Position numbers and translations under genes: made by a program | Notes under the pieces: generated by a model | The model's database searches: none | What the model was told of the DNA's origin: nothing | The model's input: only the letters and a program-made list of their open reading frames with translations | Shown here: positions 26,414-34,428 of the stretch, one piece after another | Layout: each line of letters begins with the position of its first letter | Position numbering within the stretch: position 1 is the first letter of the stretch | Origin: Bacillus sp. AFS055030 | Lineage (GTDB): Bacteria > Bacillota > Bacilli > Bacillales > Bacillaceae_G | DNA: 64,000 nucleotides | Direction of reading: 5' to 3' | NCBI RefSeq assembly: GCF_002574545.1 | Contig: NZ_NUGT01000031.1 | Span: forward strand, 1-64,000

Positions 26414-27328
26414 TTGGGGAATTTGGCAGTAAATAAAAAAGCGACAATTAGTATCATTATTGCAATGGCTACTTTCGGCACAGTAGGTTTCGTCGCTCCT
26501 CGAACCGGGCTAAAAGCTATTGATTTAGTTTTTATTAGATGTGTTTTTGCGAGCATATTTTTATTTTCCGTTTGGAATTTATCAGGGTTAGCTAAAAAAG
26601 AACTATTTAATAAAAAAGACATAGCTCTTTCTTTATTTAGTGGGATCTTATTAGTTTTGAATTGGGTATTTTTATTTAAATCATTTGAAAATTTATCAGT
26701 TACAATTTCAGTTTCAATTTATTATTTAGCCCCTGTTATTTTGTTCTTATTGGGAAGTTTAATTTATAAGGAAAAAATCACGATAATTCCTTTACTTGGG
26801 GTTTTAAGTAGTTTTATCGGATCTATTCTTTTATCTGGTATTAATTCCGATTTTACACTTGATAAATTCCTTTCGTCTGGTGTCATTTGGGCATTTCTTG
26901 CAGCAATCTTTTATGGGTTATTAATGATTGTAAATAAGGGGATTAATCAAACTAGCTCATATTTTACGACATTACTTCAAACAACATTAGGGTTTCTACT
27001 ATTAATTCCTTTTGTTAAATTTGATTCTTTTCAAAACTTACATTTAGAAAACTGGAGTTTTATTATCATTATTGGATTTGTTCACACAGGCGTTATTTAT
27101 GCATTATTTTTTGGTAATATTCGATTTTTACCTTCTAATATAATTGCTGTGTTAACATTTTTAGATCCTGCAGTTGCCATTGTTTTAGATACAGTCATTA
27201 CAGGATTTAAACCAACATTAACGCAAGTAATTGGAATTTTTATGACATTTTTAGGGATTGCTTTAATCTTGCTTCTGAATTCACCAAAGAAGCTATCGCA
27301 AAATTCAAATGAAAAAATTGCAAATTAA
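26414..27328 (+). CDS. EamA/DMT-family transporter
   Basis: 304-aa protein with ten predicted membrane helices in two EamA repeats (first FGTVGFVAPRTGLKAIDLVF, second from about residue 155, VIWAFLAAIFYGLLMIVNKG). C-terminal repeat ends ...FLDPAVAIVLDTVITGFKPT, the usual EamA signature region. Drug/metabolite exporters of this kind move amino acids or metabolites; substrate unknown. No ATG exists near the N-terminus; a TTG at 26414 or 26423 is the start, neither with an ideal RBS. Confidence 0.85.
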   Translation: MGNLAVNKKATISIIIAMATFGTVGFVAPRTGLKAIDLVFIRCVFASIFLFSVWNLSGLAKKELFNKKDIALSLFSGILLVLNWVFLFKSFENLSVTISVSIYYLAPVILFLLGSLIYKEKITIIPLLGVLSSFIGSILLSGINSDFTLDKFLSSGVIWAFLAAIFYGLLMIVNKGINQTSSYFTTLLQTTLGFLLLIPFVKFDSFQNLHLENWSFIIIIGFVHTGVIYALFFGNIRFLPSNIIAVLTFLDPAVAIVLDTVITGFKPTLTQVIGIFMTFLGIALILLLNSPKKLSQNSNEKIAN

Positions 27329-27361
27329 CGATTTATTCACTTAAAAAGAACGTTAACTTCA

Positions 27362-27390
27362 TTGTCAAACTATACTAAAAAGACTATAAT
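27362..27390 (+). promoter_or_regulatory. Strong sigma-A promoter of the candidate antisense RNA
   Basis: TTGTCA, 17-bp spacer, perfect TATAAT on the plus strand, pointing towards the 3' end of the holin-like toxin gene. No ORF follows before the terminator at 27486-27530. Confidence 0.7.
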
Positions 27391-27411
27391 TAAGTCATAA
27401 AGAATATACTA

Positions 27412-27438
27412 AAAAGGGATGTGCTGCGAACACACCCC
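27412..27438 (-). terminator. Second terminator of the toxin mRNA
   Basis: On the minus strand GGGGTGTG / CACATCCC (8 bp with one GU, loop TTCGCAG) is followed by TTTTTAG. If the first hairpin is read through, the toxin mRNA would end here and overlap the antisense RNA by over 100 nt. Confidence 0.65.
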
Positions 27439-27485
27439 TTCCGAGTAGTAATTGGTAAAGTTGCTTTCCTCGGATCCAGTGAAAA

Positions 27486-27530
27486 AATAATCACCACAAC
27501 CATTTGAGGGGTAGGGTGGTTATTTTTTTT
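27486..27530. terminator. Bidirectional terminator shared by toxin and antitoxin
   Basis: AATAATCACC / GGTGGTTATT (10 bp, one GU) with a 19-nt loop and T runs on both strands. The toxin stop codon lies within one arm. Confidence 0.75.
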
Positions 27531-27627
27531 TGCTAATGGAAATGATTATACCGATTATGCTTAAGATTACAGTTGAAGTTATCCCAACACATTGAATAAT
27601 TAAATTTGCAATCTCATAACCAGTCAC
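27520..27627 (-). CDS. Putative holin-like toxin, type I toxin-antitoxin
   Basis: 35 aa: a short N-terminus TGYEIANLI, a single hydrophobic helix from about residue 9 to 32 and a KKK end. This is the pattern of the putative holin-like toxin family (Hol_Tox; TxpA/BsrG-like: xxYE...TM...KKK). It starts with GTG 27627 behind a perfect GGGAGGTGA; an overlapping ATG is out of frame and meets TGA at once. The SD is partly paired in a leader hairpin. A convergent antisense RNA and shared terminator flank its 3' end. Membrane insertion and depolarisation is the family's expected effect. Confidence 0.75.
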   Translation of the reverse strand: MTGYEIANLIIQCVGITSTVILSIIGIIISISKKK

Positions 27628-27631
27628 ATTC

Positions 27632-27657
27632 TCACCTCCCTTCTTAGCGAAGAAAGG
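27632..27657 (-). promoter_or_regulatory. SD-occluding hairpin in the toxin leader
   Basis: In the mRNA CCTTTCTT-CGCT-AAGAAGGG forms an 8-bp stem whose 3' arm takes the first three G of the Shine-Dalgarno GGGAGGTGA. Similar 5' structures limit translation of type I toxins. Confidence 0.5.
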
Positions 27658-27683
27658 CACCTACCACAACTCTACTCTACCTA

Positions 27684-27692
27684 ATTTTACCA
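27684..27692 (-). promoter_or_regulatory. Extended -10 promoter of the toxin gene
   Basis: TGGTAAAAT on the minus strand, about 57 bp upstream of the GTG. The -35 region (TGGTGT) is poor. It would give a 5' leader of about 50 nt containing the hairpin. Confidence 0.45.
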
Positions 27693-27853
27693 TAAGAACA
27701 TCTAAAACACCAGAATGTATGTTCTGTTTTTACAATATTTGATTAGAGGCCATTTCGTCTATTCATGAAGAGTAACTTTTCCTAAAATTGCATTTTTTGA
27801 ACTTAATGAGGTAACTAGAATGAGGGGTTAATGAAAATCCATCAATATTAAGC

Positions 27854-28435
27854 TCATATTTCGAAATACCATTTTTTTAATTCTTCTAGTTTTTTACTTA
27901 CTTTCTTTCGTATTGAATTTTTTTCTTGAGTGGCTGCCGTTTCTAGTAAAAGTTGTTGATCTTGTTTTCTTTGTTCTCTCCATTCTTCTATCAGTAATCT
28001 AGTTTGCTTTTCTCGTTGTTTTAATACTTCTTTATGTTGTAGATCCATCTTTTTAGAAAGTCTTTCTTCCATTTCATTCATTAGTTTTTCAATTGTTTGT
28101 AATTGCTGTCCATTGTTTTTTTGTATTAAGTGCTCTGTTAAGGTTATAGACTTGTCTTCGTTTATCGTATCAGATTGAGGTATTAATCTATTGGTTTGCT
28201 CTATTATCATTCTCGCAGACTTTTCTAACGTCATACCGTCATGCTTACTTAATTCAATTAGTTTTTCGAATATTAAGACATCATAATTAGAATATTGTCG
28301 ATGTCCTCTACTATTCTTCTTAATCTTATAACCAACTTTCTCTAAGATGTCCTGATACTTTCTGAATGTACTAGGTTTCAAATCCAATTGCTCTCTTATT
28401 TGAGTACTAGTTAATATTACATCTCCGACTATCAT
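27854..28435 (-). CDS. MerR-like DNA-binding protein with coiled coil (plasmid/phage type)
   Basis: 193 aa. N-terminal MerR-like winged HTH (residues 8-75: LTSTQIREQLDLKPSTFRKY, then HRQYSNYDVLIFEKLIEL), followed from about residue 105 by a long Lys/Glu/Gln-rich coiled coil (EERLSKKMDLQHKEVLKQRE). This architecture is common on Bacillus plasmids and prophages (DUF3967-type). ATG 28435 is 9 nt behind AAGGAG. It sits beside the toxin-antitoxin locus and gene relics and so probably belongs to accessory DNA. Role in partition or regulation is inferred. Confidence 0.75.
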   Translation of the reverse strand: MIVGDVILTSTQIREQLDLKPSTFRKYQDILEKVGYKIKKNSRGHRQYSNYDVLIFEKLIELSKHDGMTLEKSARMIIEQTNRLIPQSDTINEDKSITLTEHLIQKNNGQQLQTIEKLMNEMEERLSKKMDLQHKEVLKQREKQTRLLIEEWREQRKQDQQLLLETAATQEKNSIRKKVSKKLEELKKWYFEI

Positions 28436-28550
28436 GCCCTCACACTCCTTACAATGCTTATATTCTATATAGGCATGCTATCTCCTTTTTGCATCGGTTA
28501 GATTAAGTCATGTTTCTATGTCTGAAATTTTCTCCCAATGATTTGGCTAA
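28436..28550. other. Intergenic, nothing recognised
   Basis: Upstream region of the MerR-like gene. The sequence before the alpha/beta hydrolase relic is already decayed and no further homology is legible. Confidence 0.3.
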
Positions 28551-28619
28551 CATTTAGCACCAGAGTTTATTGAAAATATTGATGAGTTCATAAATGAATT
28601 TTTAAAAAAATATAAATAA
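28551..28619 (+). pseudogene. C-terminal relic of an alpha/beta hydrolase
   Basis: A 23-codon open stretch reads HLAPEFIENIDEFINEFLKK and ends at a stop, matching the C-terminal GHL..PExF...I..FL pattern of alpha/beta-fold hydrolases where the His is catalytic. A stop codon directly precedes the His and nothing upstream is coding. Confidence 0.55.
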
Positions 28620-28652
28620 AAAAACTCATTTGTATTTTTGACAAATGAGTTT
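28605..28652 (-). terminator. Terminator of the 30-aa peptide gene
   Basis: Perfect 12-bp stem AAACTCATTTGT / ACAAATGAGTTT, 7-nt loop, followed by TTTTTTATTTATATTTTT on the minus strand. Confidence 0.85.
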
Positions 28653-28677
28653 ACATGATCAAGCTAATTACAATATT

Positions 28678-28770
28678 TTAGTTTAAAAGATATGTCATCA
28701 AAAGTATTACAAATACTGTTAAACCCGCTGATATTTTTAAGTTCCTACCTAAGTTTAAATGATTCACCAT
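28678..28770 (-). CDS. 30-aa membrane peptide
   Basis: MVNHLNLGRNLKI then a hydrophobic helix (about residues 14-29, SAGLTVFVILLMTYLL). GGGAG lies 2 nt before the ATG and 5 nt before the next codon, GTG (28767), so GTG may be the true start. A very strong terminator follows 26 nt downstream, which supports expression as a short RNA of its own. Family not recognised; KdpF-like size, but no kdp genes are near. It could be another small toxin. Confidence 0.45.
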   Translation of the reverse strand: MVNHLNLGRNLKISAGLTVFVILLMTYLLN

Positions 28771-28936
28771 ATCTCCCACTTTCAAATAAAATATTTTTTT
28801 AATATAAAATGTATTTTTAGAAATTTCGTTTTTTTATACAGATTAATCATACTAAGTATTCTTTTCTATTTCCATGTATAAAATGTGAACATTATTCAAT
28901 AAAAATTGGCTGTTTTATGATTCATAAAAATAACAA
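28771..28936. other. Intergenic, nothing recognised
   Basis: AT-rich upstream region of the 30-aa peptide gene. No convincing sigma-A promoter and no coding relic were seen. Confidence 0.3.
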
Positions 28937-29071
28937 TCAAAAAACTCCAATTGTTTGACAAAAAGTTGTTTTACCTGAACCAAATAATCCAGCAATTCCC
29001 AAAGACTGATTATCTGGTAATATTGCATCTAATTTATTAATATTATTTGCAATTAATTGACTGATCTTCAA
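28937..29071 (-). pseudogene. N-terminal fragment of a UvrA-like/ABC ATPase gene
   Basis: 44 codons from a TTG with AGAGG upstream: KISQLIANNINKLDAILPDN then LGIAGLFGSGKTTFCQTIG with a Walker A motif (GLFGSGKTTF), then an early stop. The pattern fits the first 45 residues of UvrA-like ATPases. The rest of the gene is missing on both sides. RBS and start are intact, so a fragment might still be translated. Confidence 0.6.
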
Positions 29072-29342
29072 ATTATTTTCCTCTCTCGTCTTATAAAATT
29101 TGAATAAATTATGAATGTTCTTTCCTTATATGACCTTTAGTTTCTGCAAATATACTTACAATTAATAGTTTACCAATTTAAGACAATAAAGGATATAATT
29201 CGCGAATGATAAAATGCTTTATATTTTGGATTTTCACAAATGAACAAAAGTCGAAATTTAATTTCTTGATTTTTTAGATTTTTTTGAAATTTAATTTCAA
29301 AAACGATAGACAATACTTTCCATTTTTGGTAGTTTTATATTA
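29072..29342. other. Intergenic upstream of the YngK-like gene
   Basis: No ORF or relic seen. The end of this stretch leads into the cre-like site. Confidence 0.4.
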
Positions 29343-29356
29343 TGTAAGCGCTACTA
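29343..29356 (+). promoter_or_regulatory. cre-like CcpA site upstream of the YngK-like gene
   Basis: TGTAAGCGCTACTA resembles the catabolite response element (TGWAANCGNTNWCA) with mismatches near its end, about 30 bp before the start codon. CcpA binding is plausible. Confidence 0.4.
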
Positions 29357-29384
29357 ATTTAATAGAAAGTAAGGTGAAACACTT

Positions 29385-30986
29385 ATGAAGAAAAGAAAAC
29401 TTGGTAAATATGCGATTGCTGCTACAGTAGGCGCATCGTTATTATTTCAACAAATTCAAAATGTTCATGCTGAAACTACTTCACAGTACTCAGTCCCGCC
29501 TAAGCATGAGTTGCGAGCAGCTTGGATTGCATCAGTTACAAATATCGATTGGCCATCAACTACTGGCTTGTCTGAAATGCAACAAAAATCAGAGTTTATT
29601 AAACTATTAAATGATGTAGAAAAGATGGGGATGAATTCAGTTGTTGTACAAATTAAGCCGACCGCTGATGCTTTTTATCCTTCTGAATATGGTCCTTGGT
29701 CTAAATACTTAACTGGTACACAAGGTAAGGATCCCGGCTATGATCCACTTGCATTTATGGTTGAAGAAGCACATAAACGAAATATTGAATTTCATGCTTG
29801 GTTTAATCCTTATCGTATTACGATGCCAAGAACTGCCCCAGGAGATGCGACTTTAGAAGATTTAAATACTTTAGCAGATAACCATCCTGCACGAAAACAT
29901 CCTGAATGGGTAGTCCCTTACGGAAAACAATTATATTTTGACCCGGGTAATCCAGATGCACGTCAATTTATTATTGATGGGATTATGGAAGTTGTAAAAA
30001 AATATGATATTGATGCAGTACACTTAGATGATTATTTTTATCCATATCGTATTGCAGGGCAAGAATTTCCTGATCAATCTTCATACGAAAAATATGGTAA
30101 ACAAAATTTTGCTAATATTGAAGATTGGCGACGAGAAAATGTAAATCAGTTTGTAAAAACTCTTCATCATTCAATAAAAAAAGAAAAAACATATGTTAAA
30201 TTTGGTATTAGTCCTTTTGGAGTTTGGCGTAATATTGCAAAAGACCCTACTGGTTCAAATACAACTGCTGGTCAAACAAATTACGATGATCTATTTGCGG
30301 ATACAAGAGAATGGATTAATAATGAATACATTGATTATATTACTCCTCAAATCTATTGGAATATAGGATTTGAACCAGCTGCATATGATAAGCTAGCAAA
30401 TTGGTGGACGAAGGAAGTAAAAGGTAAGAATGTTGATTTATATATTGGACAAGCTGATTATAAAATTAACGCTAACAATGAAGCATGGGCTCTTCCTGAT
30501 GAATTACCAAAACAAATTGCATTAAATCGTACAATTCCAGAAATCAAAGGTAGTATGCATTTTTCACTAAAAGACTTAAATCGAAATCCACTTGGTATTA
30601 AGGATCGCTTAAGCCAAGACTTATATAGAACAAAGGCATTAATACCTTCAATGCCATGGTTAGATGATCAAGCTCCAAAGCAACCAAAATTCGAAAACGC
30701 TCTTCGTACAAAAGATGGAATCCAACTTACTTTAAATACCCATCCAAATGATCAAGATGTTTCATATTATGTCGTTTACCGTTTTGACGGATTACAGAAA
30801 GATAGCATTGATGATCCAAGAAACATCTTAACTACCGTTCGCAAATCAGAAAATGGCAAAACAATCTATTTAGATACAACAGCAAATTTAGATAAAGACT
30901 ATACGTATGAAATAACTGCTGTAGATCGCCTTCATAATGAGAGTAAAGTAAGTAATCAAATAAAAGTTAAAGCTAGTAAAAAATAG
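29385..30986 (+). CDS. Secreted glycosyl hydrolase-like GHL10 protein (YngK-like)
   Basis: 533 aa. Signal peptide (KKRKLGKYAIAATVGASLLF, cleavage after VHA). GHL10/DUF187 barrel at about residues 40-400: ELRAAWIASVTNIDWPS, NSVVVQIKPTADAFYPS, EFHAWFNPYRIT, DAVHLDDYFYP, DYITPQIYWNIGF; the Asp pair in HLDDYF is the likely active-site region. The last 110 residues look like a fibronectin-III domain (YYVVYRFDG...YTYEITAVDRLHNES). It resembles B. subtilis YngK. It probably acts on an extracellular glycan; substrate unknown. A cre-like site precedes it and a strong terminator follows. Confidence 0.88.
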   Translation: MKKRKLGKYAIAATVGASLLFQQIQNVHAETTSQYSVPPKHELRAAWIASVTNIDWPSTTGLSEMQQKSEFIKLLNDVEKMGMNSVVVQIKPTADAFYPSEYGPWSKYLTGTQGKDPGYDPLAFMVEEAHKRNIEFHAWFNPYRITMPRTAPGDATLEDLNTLADNHPARKHPEWVVPYGKQLYFDPGNPDARQFIIDGIMEVVKKYDIDAVHLDDYFYPYRIAGQEFPDQSSYEKYGKQNFANIEDWRRENVNQFVKTLHHSIKKEKTYVKFGISPFGVWRNIAKDPTGSNTTAGQTNYDDLFADTREWINNEYIDYITPQIYWNIGFEPAAYDKLANWWTKEVKGKNVDLYIGQADYKINANNEAWALPDELPKQIALNRTIPEIKGSMHFSLKDLNRNPLGIKDRLSQDLYRTKALIPSMPWLDDQAPKQPKFENALRTKDGIQLTLNTHPNDQDVSYYVVYRFDGLQKDSIDDPRNILTTVRKSENGKTIYLDTTANLDKDYTYEITAVDRLHNESKVSNQIKVKASKK

Positions 30987-30991
30987 GAATA

Positions 30992-31030
30992 ATAAAGAGC
31001 TTCCAAATCAATTTAGGAAGCTCTTTATAC
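30992..31030. terminator. Bidirectional terminator between YngK-like and recQ
   Basis: Perfect 13-bp stem ATAAAGAGCTTCC / GGAAGCTCTTTAT with an 11-nt loop; T-rich flanks on both strands serve both convergent genes. Confidence 0.85.
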
Positions 31031-31052
31031 TTTTAGTGCACAAAAGTTACTA

Positions 31053-33164
31053 TTATGTAGCAGATTTCATAATCACTGCTTTAATCATAAAATAACTAAT
31101 TTCAGAAGGTAATTCATCTTTTATAGGTCGAAGCTTTTCGCTACCGACTGTATTAATTACTTCTTTAATTTGTTTTTCAATTTCATTTGGCACTACTTCA
31201 TCCCAATCAAACTGATCATCTTCTATTGCACTTTGCAGAATATGATTTTCAACGGTAGTCGTACTTAATCCTCTCTCTTCTGCAATTTGGGAAATAGAAA
31301 GTCCGTTTTGATAAGATTCATATGATATTTTGTGTGAAAGTACTTTATTAATTGTTGTCGCTTTTGGTTTTGTTGTCTCTGCTTCAATTTGGTTTTCTTC
31401 TTTATACTTCTTAATCACTTCTATAAATTGCTTACCAAATTTTTGTTGTTTTTGTAATCCGACACCTTTTGCTTGTAGGAATTCTTCGTCAGTAGTAGGA
31501 AGTAATTTACATAAATCTCGTAAAGTACTATCTGCAAAGACGACAAATGGTGGTACGCCAAGTTCTGATGCAATTTCTTTACGTAAACTTCGTAGTTGAT
31601 CAAATAAACCATTATCAACAGTTGTCATTTCAGTCACTTGGATTTCTTCTTTTTTCATTACGTTTATTTTATTTAGTAGTACTTCTCTTCCTCTATTTGT
31701 TACAGTTAACAATGGGAATTTACCACTTGTAACGCCAATATATTGTTCCGATGTTAAATAATCAATTAAATCGCCAACACTTTTTAATGTACGGTTTTTA
31801 AATAAACCGTATGTCGTTAAAGTATGAAAATTTAAGTCTATTAATTTTTTATTCATTGAACCTGTTAGTACTGATGCGACCATTGTTTTACCAAATCGTT
31901 CACCCATTCGGATAATGCAGGATAAAACGATTTGAGCATCAATTGTAATGTCTATTGCAGTCCGCTTGTCAATACAATTACTACACTTTCCGCAGGAGTG
32001 GTCACTTTCGTCCCCAAAGTATTTTAAAATAAATGCCTGTAAACATGTTTCGCAATAACTATAATCCTTCATTGATTGTAATTTAGAGATTTCTTGTTTT
32101 AGGCGATTAGGGTCAAAAGTTGATTGCTCAATTAAAAATCTTTGTATTTGAACATCTTGTGCCGTGAATAGTAAAATACATTCACTTTCTAACCCATCTC
32201 GACCTGCTCTTCCTGCCTCTTGATAATAGCTTTCCATATTTTTAGGCATTTGGTAATGGATTACGTATCTAACATTACTTTTGTCAATTCCCATTCCAAA
32301 AGCATTCGTAGCAACCATTACATTAATATTATCTTGCAAAAATGCATCTTGTTGTTTAGACCGTTCTGCATCGCTCAAGCCCGCATGGTATTTACCGACA
32401 GAAATTCCTTGGTTTTTTAATTTATTCGTAACATTATCTACTTCTTTTCTTGTTGCGGCGTAAATAATTCCTGATTCGTTTTTATTTTGTTTTATGTAAT
32501 TACAAATATAATCTAATCTATTTTGACCTCTAATGACTTTAAATGACAAATTTTCCCTTTCAAAGCCCGTAATGATTGTCGTTTCCTCATTTATGCCTAG
32601 TTGATTACAAATATCTGATTTAACTTGAGGAGTTGCCGTCGCAGTTAGTGCCAATATTGTTGGGTTTGTAGGCAATTCTTGTATTAAGTTTTTTATGCGT
32701 AAGTAACTTGGTCTAAAATCATGTCCCCATGACGATATACAGTGAGCTTCATCTACTGCAACAAGTAAGATTGGCAATCTTTTTAGCTCATTAATAAAAC
32801 TTTCTGATTCTAATCTTTCAGGTGCAACATATAAAATTTTGTATTCACCATAACTTAAATCCATCATTCTTTCATTTACTTCTTTATAAGAAAGAGAACT
32901 ATTAATAAATGTGGAAGGAATACCTACTTGATGCAATGCATCTACCTGGTCTTTCATTAAAGAGATTAAAGGAGAAATGACGAGGGTAATTCCTTGAAGA
33001 ATTGTCGCTGGAATTTGATAACAGATCGACTTCCCACCACCTGTAGGCATTATACCTGCAGTATGCTGGCCAGATAATACTCGTTCAATAATTTGTTCTT
33101 GTCCAGCTCTAAAATTTTCATAACCAAAATATTTTTTTAAGTTTTCTCTTGCAAGTGTAAGCAT
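31053..33164 (-). CDS. recQ: ATP-dependent DNA helicase RecQ
   Basis: 703 aa. Helicase core: MPTGGGKSICYQIP (Walker A, near residue 40), DEAH in AVDEAHCISSWGHDF, ALTATATP, AFGMGIDKSNVRYVIHY, QEAGRAGRDG. Zinc-binding cysteines in YSYCETC and SCGKCSNC (about residues 370-400), RQC winged helix, HRDC domain (SLRKEIASELGVPPFVVFAD) at about 520-590, and a C-terminal HTH_40 domain (GLSISQIAEERGLSTTTVE). 3'-5' helicase in recombination and fork repair. ATG 33164 follows AAGGAGG. Confidence 0.96.
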   Translation of the reverse strand: MLTLARENLKKYFGYENFRAGQEQIIERVLSGQHTAGIMPTGGGKSICYQIPATILQGITLVISPLISLMKDQVDALHQVGIPSTFINSSLSYKEVNERMMDLSYGEYKILYVAPERLESESFINELKRLPILLVAVDEAHCISSWGHDFRPSYLRIKNLIQELPTNPTILALTATATPQVKSDICNQLGINEETTIITGFERENLSFKVIRGQNRLDYICNYIKQNKNESGIIYAATRKEVDNVTNKLKNQGISVGKYHAGLSDAERSKQQDAFLQDNINVMVATNAFGMGIDKSNVRYVIHYQMPKNMESYYQEAGRAGRDGLESECILLFTAQDVQIQRFLIEQSTFDPNRLKQEISKLQSMKDYSYCETCLQAFILKYFGDESDHSCGKCSNCIDKRTAIDITIDAQIVLSCIIRMGERFGKTMVASVLTGSMNKKLIDLNFHTLTTYGLFKNRTLKSVGDLIDYLTSEQYIGVTSGKFPLLTVTNRGREVLLNKINVMKKEEIQVTEMTTVDNGLFDQLRSLRKEIASELGVPPFVVFADSTLRDLCKLLPTTDEEFLQAKGVGLQKQQKFGKQFIEVIKKYKEENQIEAETTKPKATTINKVLSHKISYESYQNGLSISQIAEERGLSTTTVENHILQSAIEDDQFDWDEVVPNEIEKQIKEVINTVGSEKLRPIKDELPSEISYFMIKAVIMKSAT

Positions 33165-33204
33165 GCTTGCCTCCTTTTTATTTTATTTGTACAATTCTAT
33201 TTTA

Positions 33205-33645
33205 CTATAAAGAAATTGAAGAAAGTAATTTTCTTAAGCCGTTTTCGAAATTCGTATTATCAAGCTTTTGGCGTTTTTTTGGTCCCTTCACTCGTCCACC
33301 AGCATTCCGAATTTTCTTTGAAACATATCTAGTATGTAAAAGTGAATCAATATTTTCATTTGTATATTGAAAACCGTTTTGATTTAATACGTAAGCATTC
33401 TTTGATAATACCATTGCTGCTAGACCATAATCTTGGGTAATGATGAGATCTCCTTTTTCAACCCGATTTACTAAAGCAAAATCAACTGCATCAGCACCTT
33501 GTGAAACAACGATTGTTTCAGCGCCTTCTCTTTGCATGATATGAGCAGTATCACATAATAAAAGAACGTTTATTTTAAATTCTGCTGCAATTTTAATTGT
33601 TTCTGAAACTACTGGACAACCATCTGCATCAATTAAAATTTTCAT
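33205..33645 (-). CDS. YaiI/YqxD family protein (UPF0178, DUF188)
   Basis: 146 aa, standard length. It opens with KILIDADGCPVVSETI, the conserved Asp-rich start of this PIN-like family, and carries VVSQGADAVDFALVNRVEKG and ITQDYGLAAMVLSKNA. Function not established; a nuclease-like role is suspected from the fold. Its start overlaps the end of rluF by 17 bp, so the two are cotranscribed. Confidence 0.92.
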   Translation of the reverse strand: MKILIDADGCPVVSETIKIAAEFKINVLLLCDTAHIMQREGAETIVVSQGADAVDFALVNRVEKGDLIITQDYGLAAMVLSKNAYVLNQNGFQYTNENIDSLLHTRYVSKKIRNAGGRVKGPKKRQKLDNTNFENGLRKLLSSISL

Positions 33646-34345
33646 TTGTTTCTTCCTCTTTCAATTGTTCTTTTAAATAAAATAGTTCGGCGTCTGTTAA
33701 TTTTCTCCATTTACCTATTTCTAGATTTTCCATATGGATATTCATAATTCGGATTCTTTTTAATTTAATCACTCTAAATCCAAAACTTTTTGCCATTTTC
33801 CGAATTTGACGATTTAAACCTTGCGTTAAAATAATTCGAAAAGTATAATCATCTATTTTTTCAACTTTACATTTTTTAGTTAAAACTGTTCCTATCTGTA
33901 CTCCATTTGACATACCATGAATAAATTCTGCATCAATTGGCTGATCAACTGTGACAATATACTCCTTTTCATGTCCATGTTCACTATGTAAAATTTTATG
34001 TGCAATAGGTCCGTCATTTGTGAGGATAATTAAACCTTCAGAATCTTTATCTAATCGACCAATTGGAAAAATCCTCTTTGGATAATTAATAAAATCAATT
34101 ATATTACCTTCTACAGTTCGTAATCCTGTACAAGTAATTCCTACTGGTTTATTTAAAATGATATAATCTTTTTCACTTGTCAAGTGAATAACTTCATCAT
34201 TTACTTGCACAAGATCGTCTTCTTCTACTATGCTGTTTTTTTCAGCAGTTAGTCCATTAATTTTAACTTGGCCAGAAGCAACTAATCGCTCTGCTGCTCT
34301 TCTCGAACAATACCCTGATGCGCTAATATAAACATTAATTCTCAA
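33629..34345 (-). CDS. rluF: 23S rRNA pseudouridine synthase, RluF type
   Basis: 238 aa. S4 RNA-binding domain at residues 1-60 (RINVYISASGYCSRRAAERL) and a RsuA/RluB/E/F catalytic domain with the active-site Asp in FPIGRLDKDSEGLIILTNDG (near residue 99), HEKEYIVTVD and LTQGLNRQIRKM. GITCTG and FINYPKRIFPIGRLDKDS are most like E. coli RluF, which modifies U2604 of 23S rRNA. TTG start at 34345 with GAGGAA 8-9 nt upstream. It overlaps the DUF188 gene. Confidence 0.88.
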   Translation of the reverse strand: MRINVYISASGYCSRRAAERLVASGQVKINGLTAEKNSIVEEDDLVQVNDEVIHLTSEKDYIILNKPVGITCTGLRTVEGNIIDFINYPKRIFPIGRLDKDSEGLIILTNDGPIAHKILHSEHGHEKEYIVTVDQPIDAEFIHGMSNGVQIGTVLTKKCKVEKIDDYTFRIILTQGLNRQIRKMAKSFGFRVIKLKRIRIMNIHMENLEIGKWRKLTDAELFYLKEQLKEEETNENFN

Positions 34346-34382
34346 TACTTATTCCTCTTTTACTAGTCTTTCTTTTATCATA

Positions 34383-34420
34383 ACAAAAAGTGCTGTGACA
34401 TAACAGTCATCACAACACTT
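34383..34420 (-). terminator. Terminator of the ankyrin gene
   Basis: AAGTGCTGTGA / TCACAACACTT, 11-bp stem with one mismatch, followed on the minus strand by TTTTTGTTATG, just past the stop at 34429. Confidence 0.75.
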
Positions 34421-34428
34421 CGAATTAT

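Larger units (their letters stand above)
27397..27530 (+). ncRNA. Candidate type I antitoxin RNA (antisense to the toxin mRNA 3' end)
   Basis: From the promoter at 27362-27390 to the hairpin with T9 at 27486-27530, a transcript of about 130 nt with no coding capacity would be made. It is complementary to the 3' end of the minus-strand toxin mRNA, including its stop codon region. This is the layout of TxpA/RatA and BsrG/SR4 type I systems in B. subtilis. Inferred from promoter, terminator and orientation only. Confidence 0.6.

Noticed and set aside
32220-32463. Two overlapping ORFs of 60-66 codons opposite recQ
   Set aside because: They lie wholly inside the recQ coding region on the other strand, have no RBS and are shadows of its codon use.
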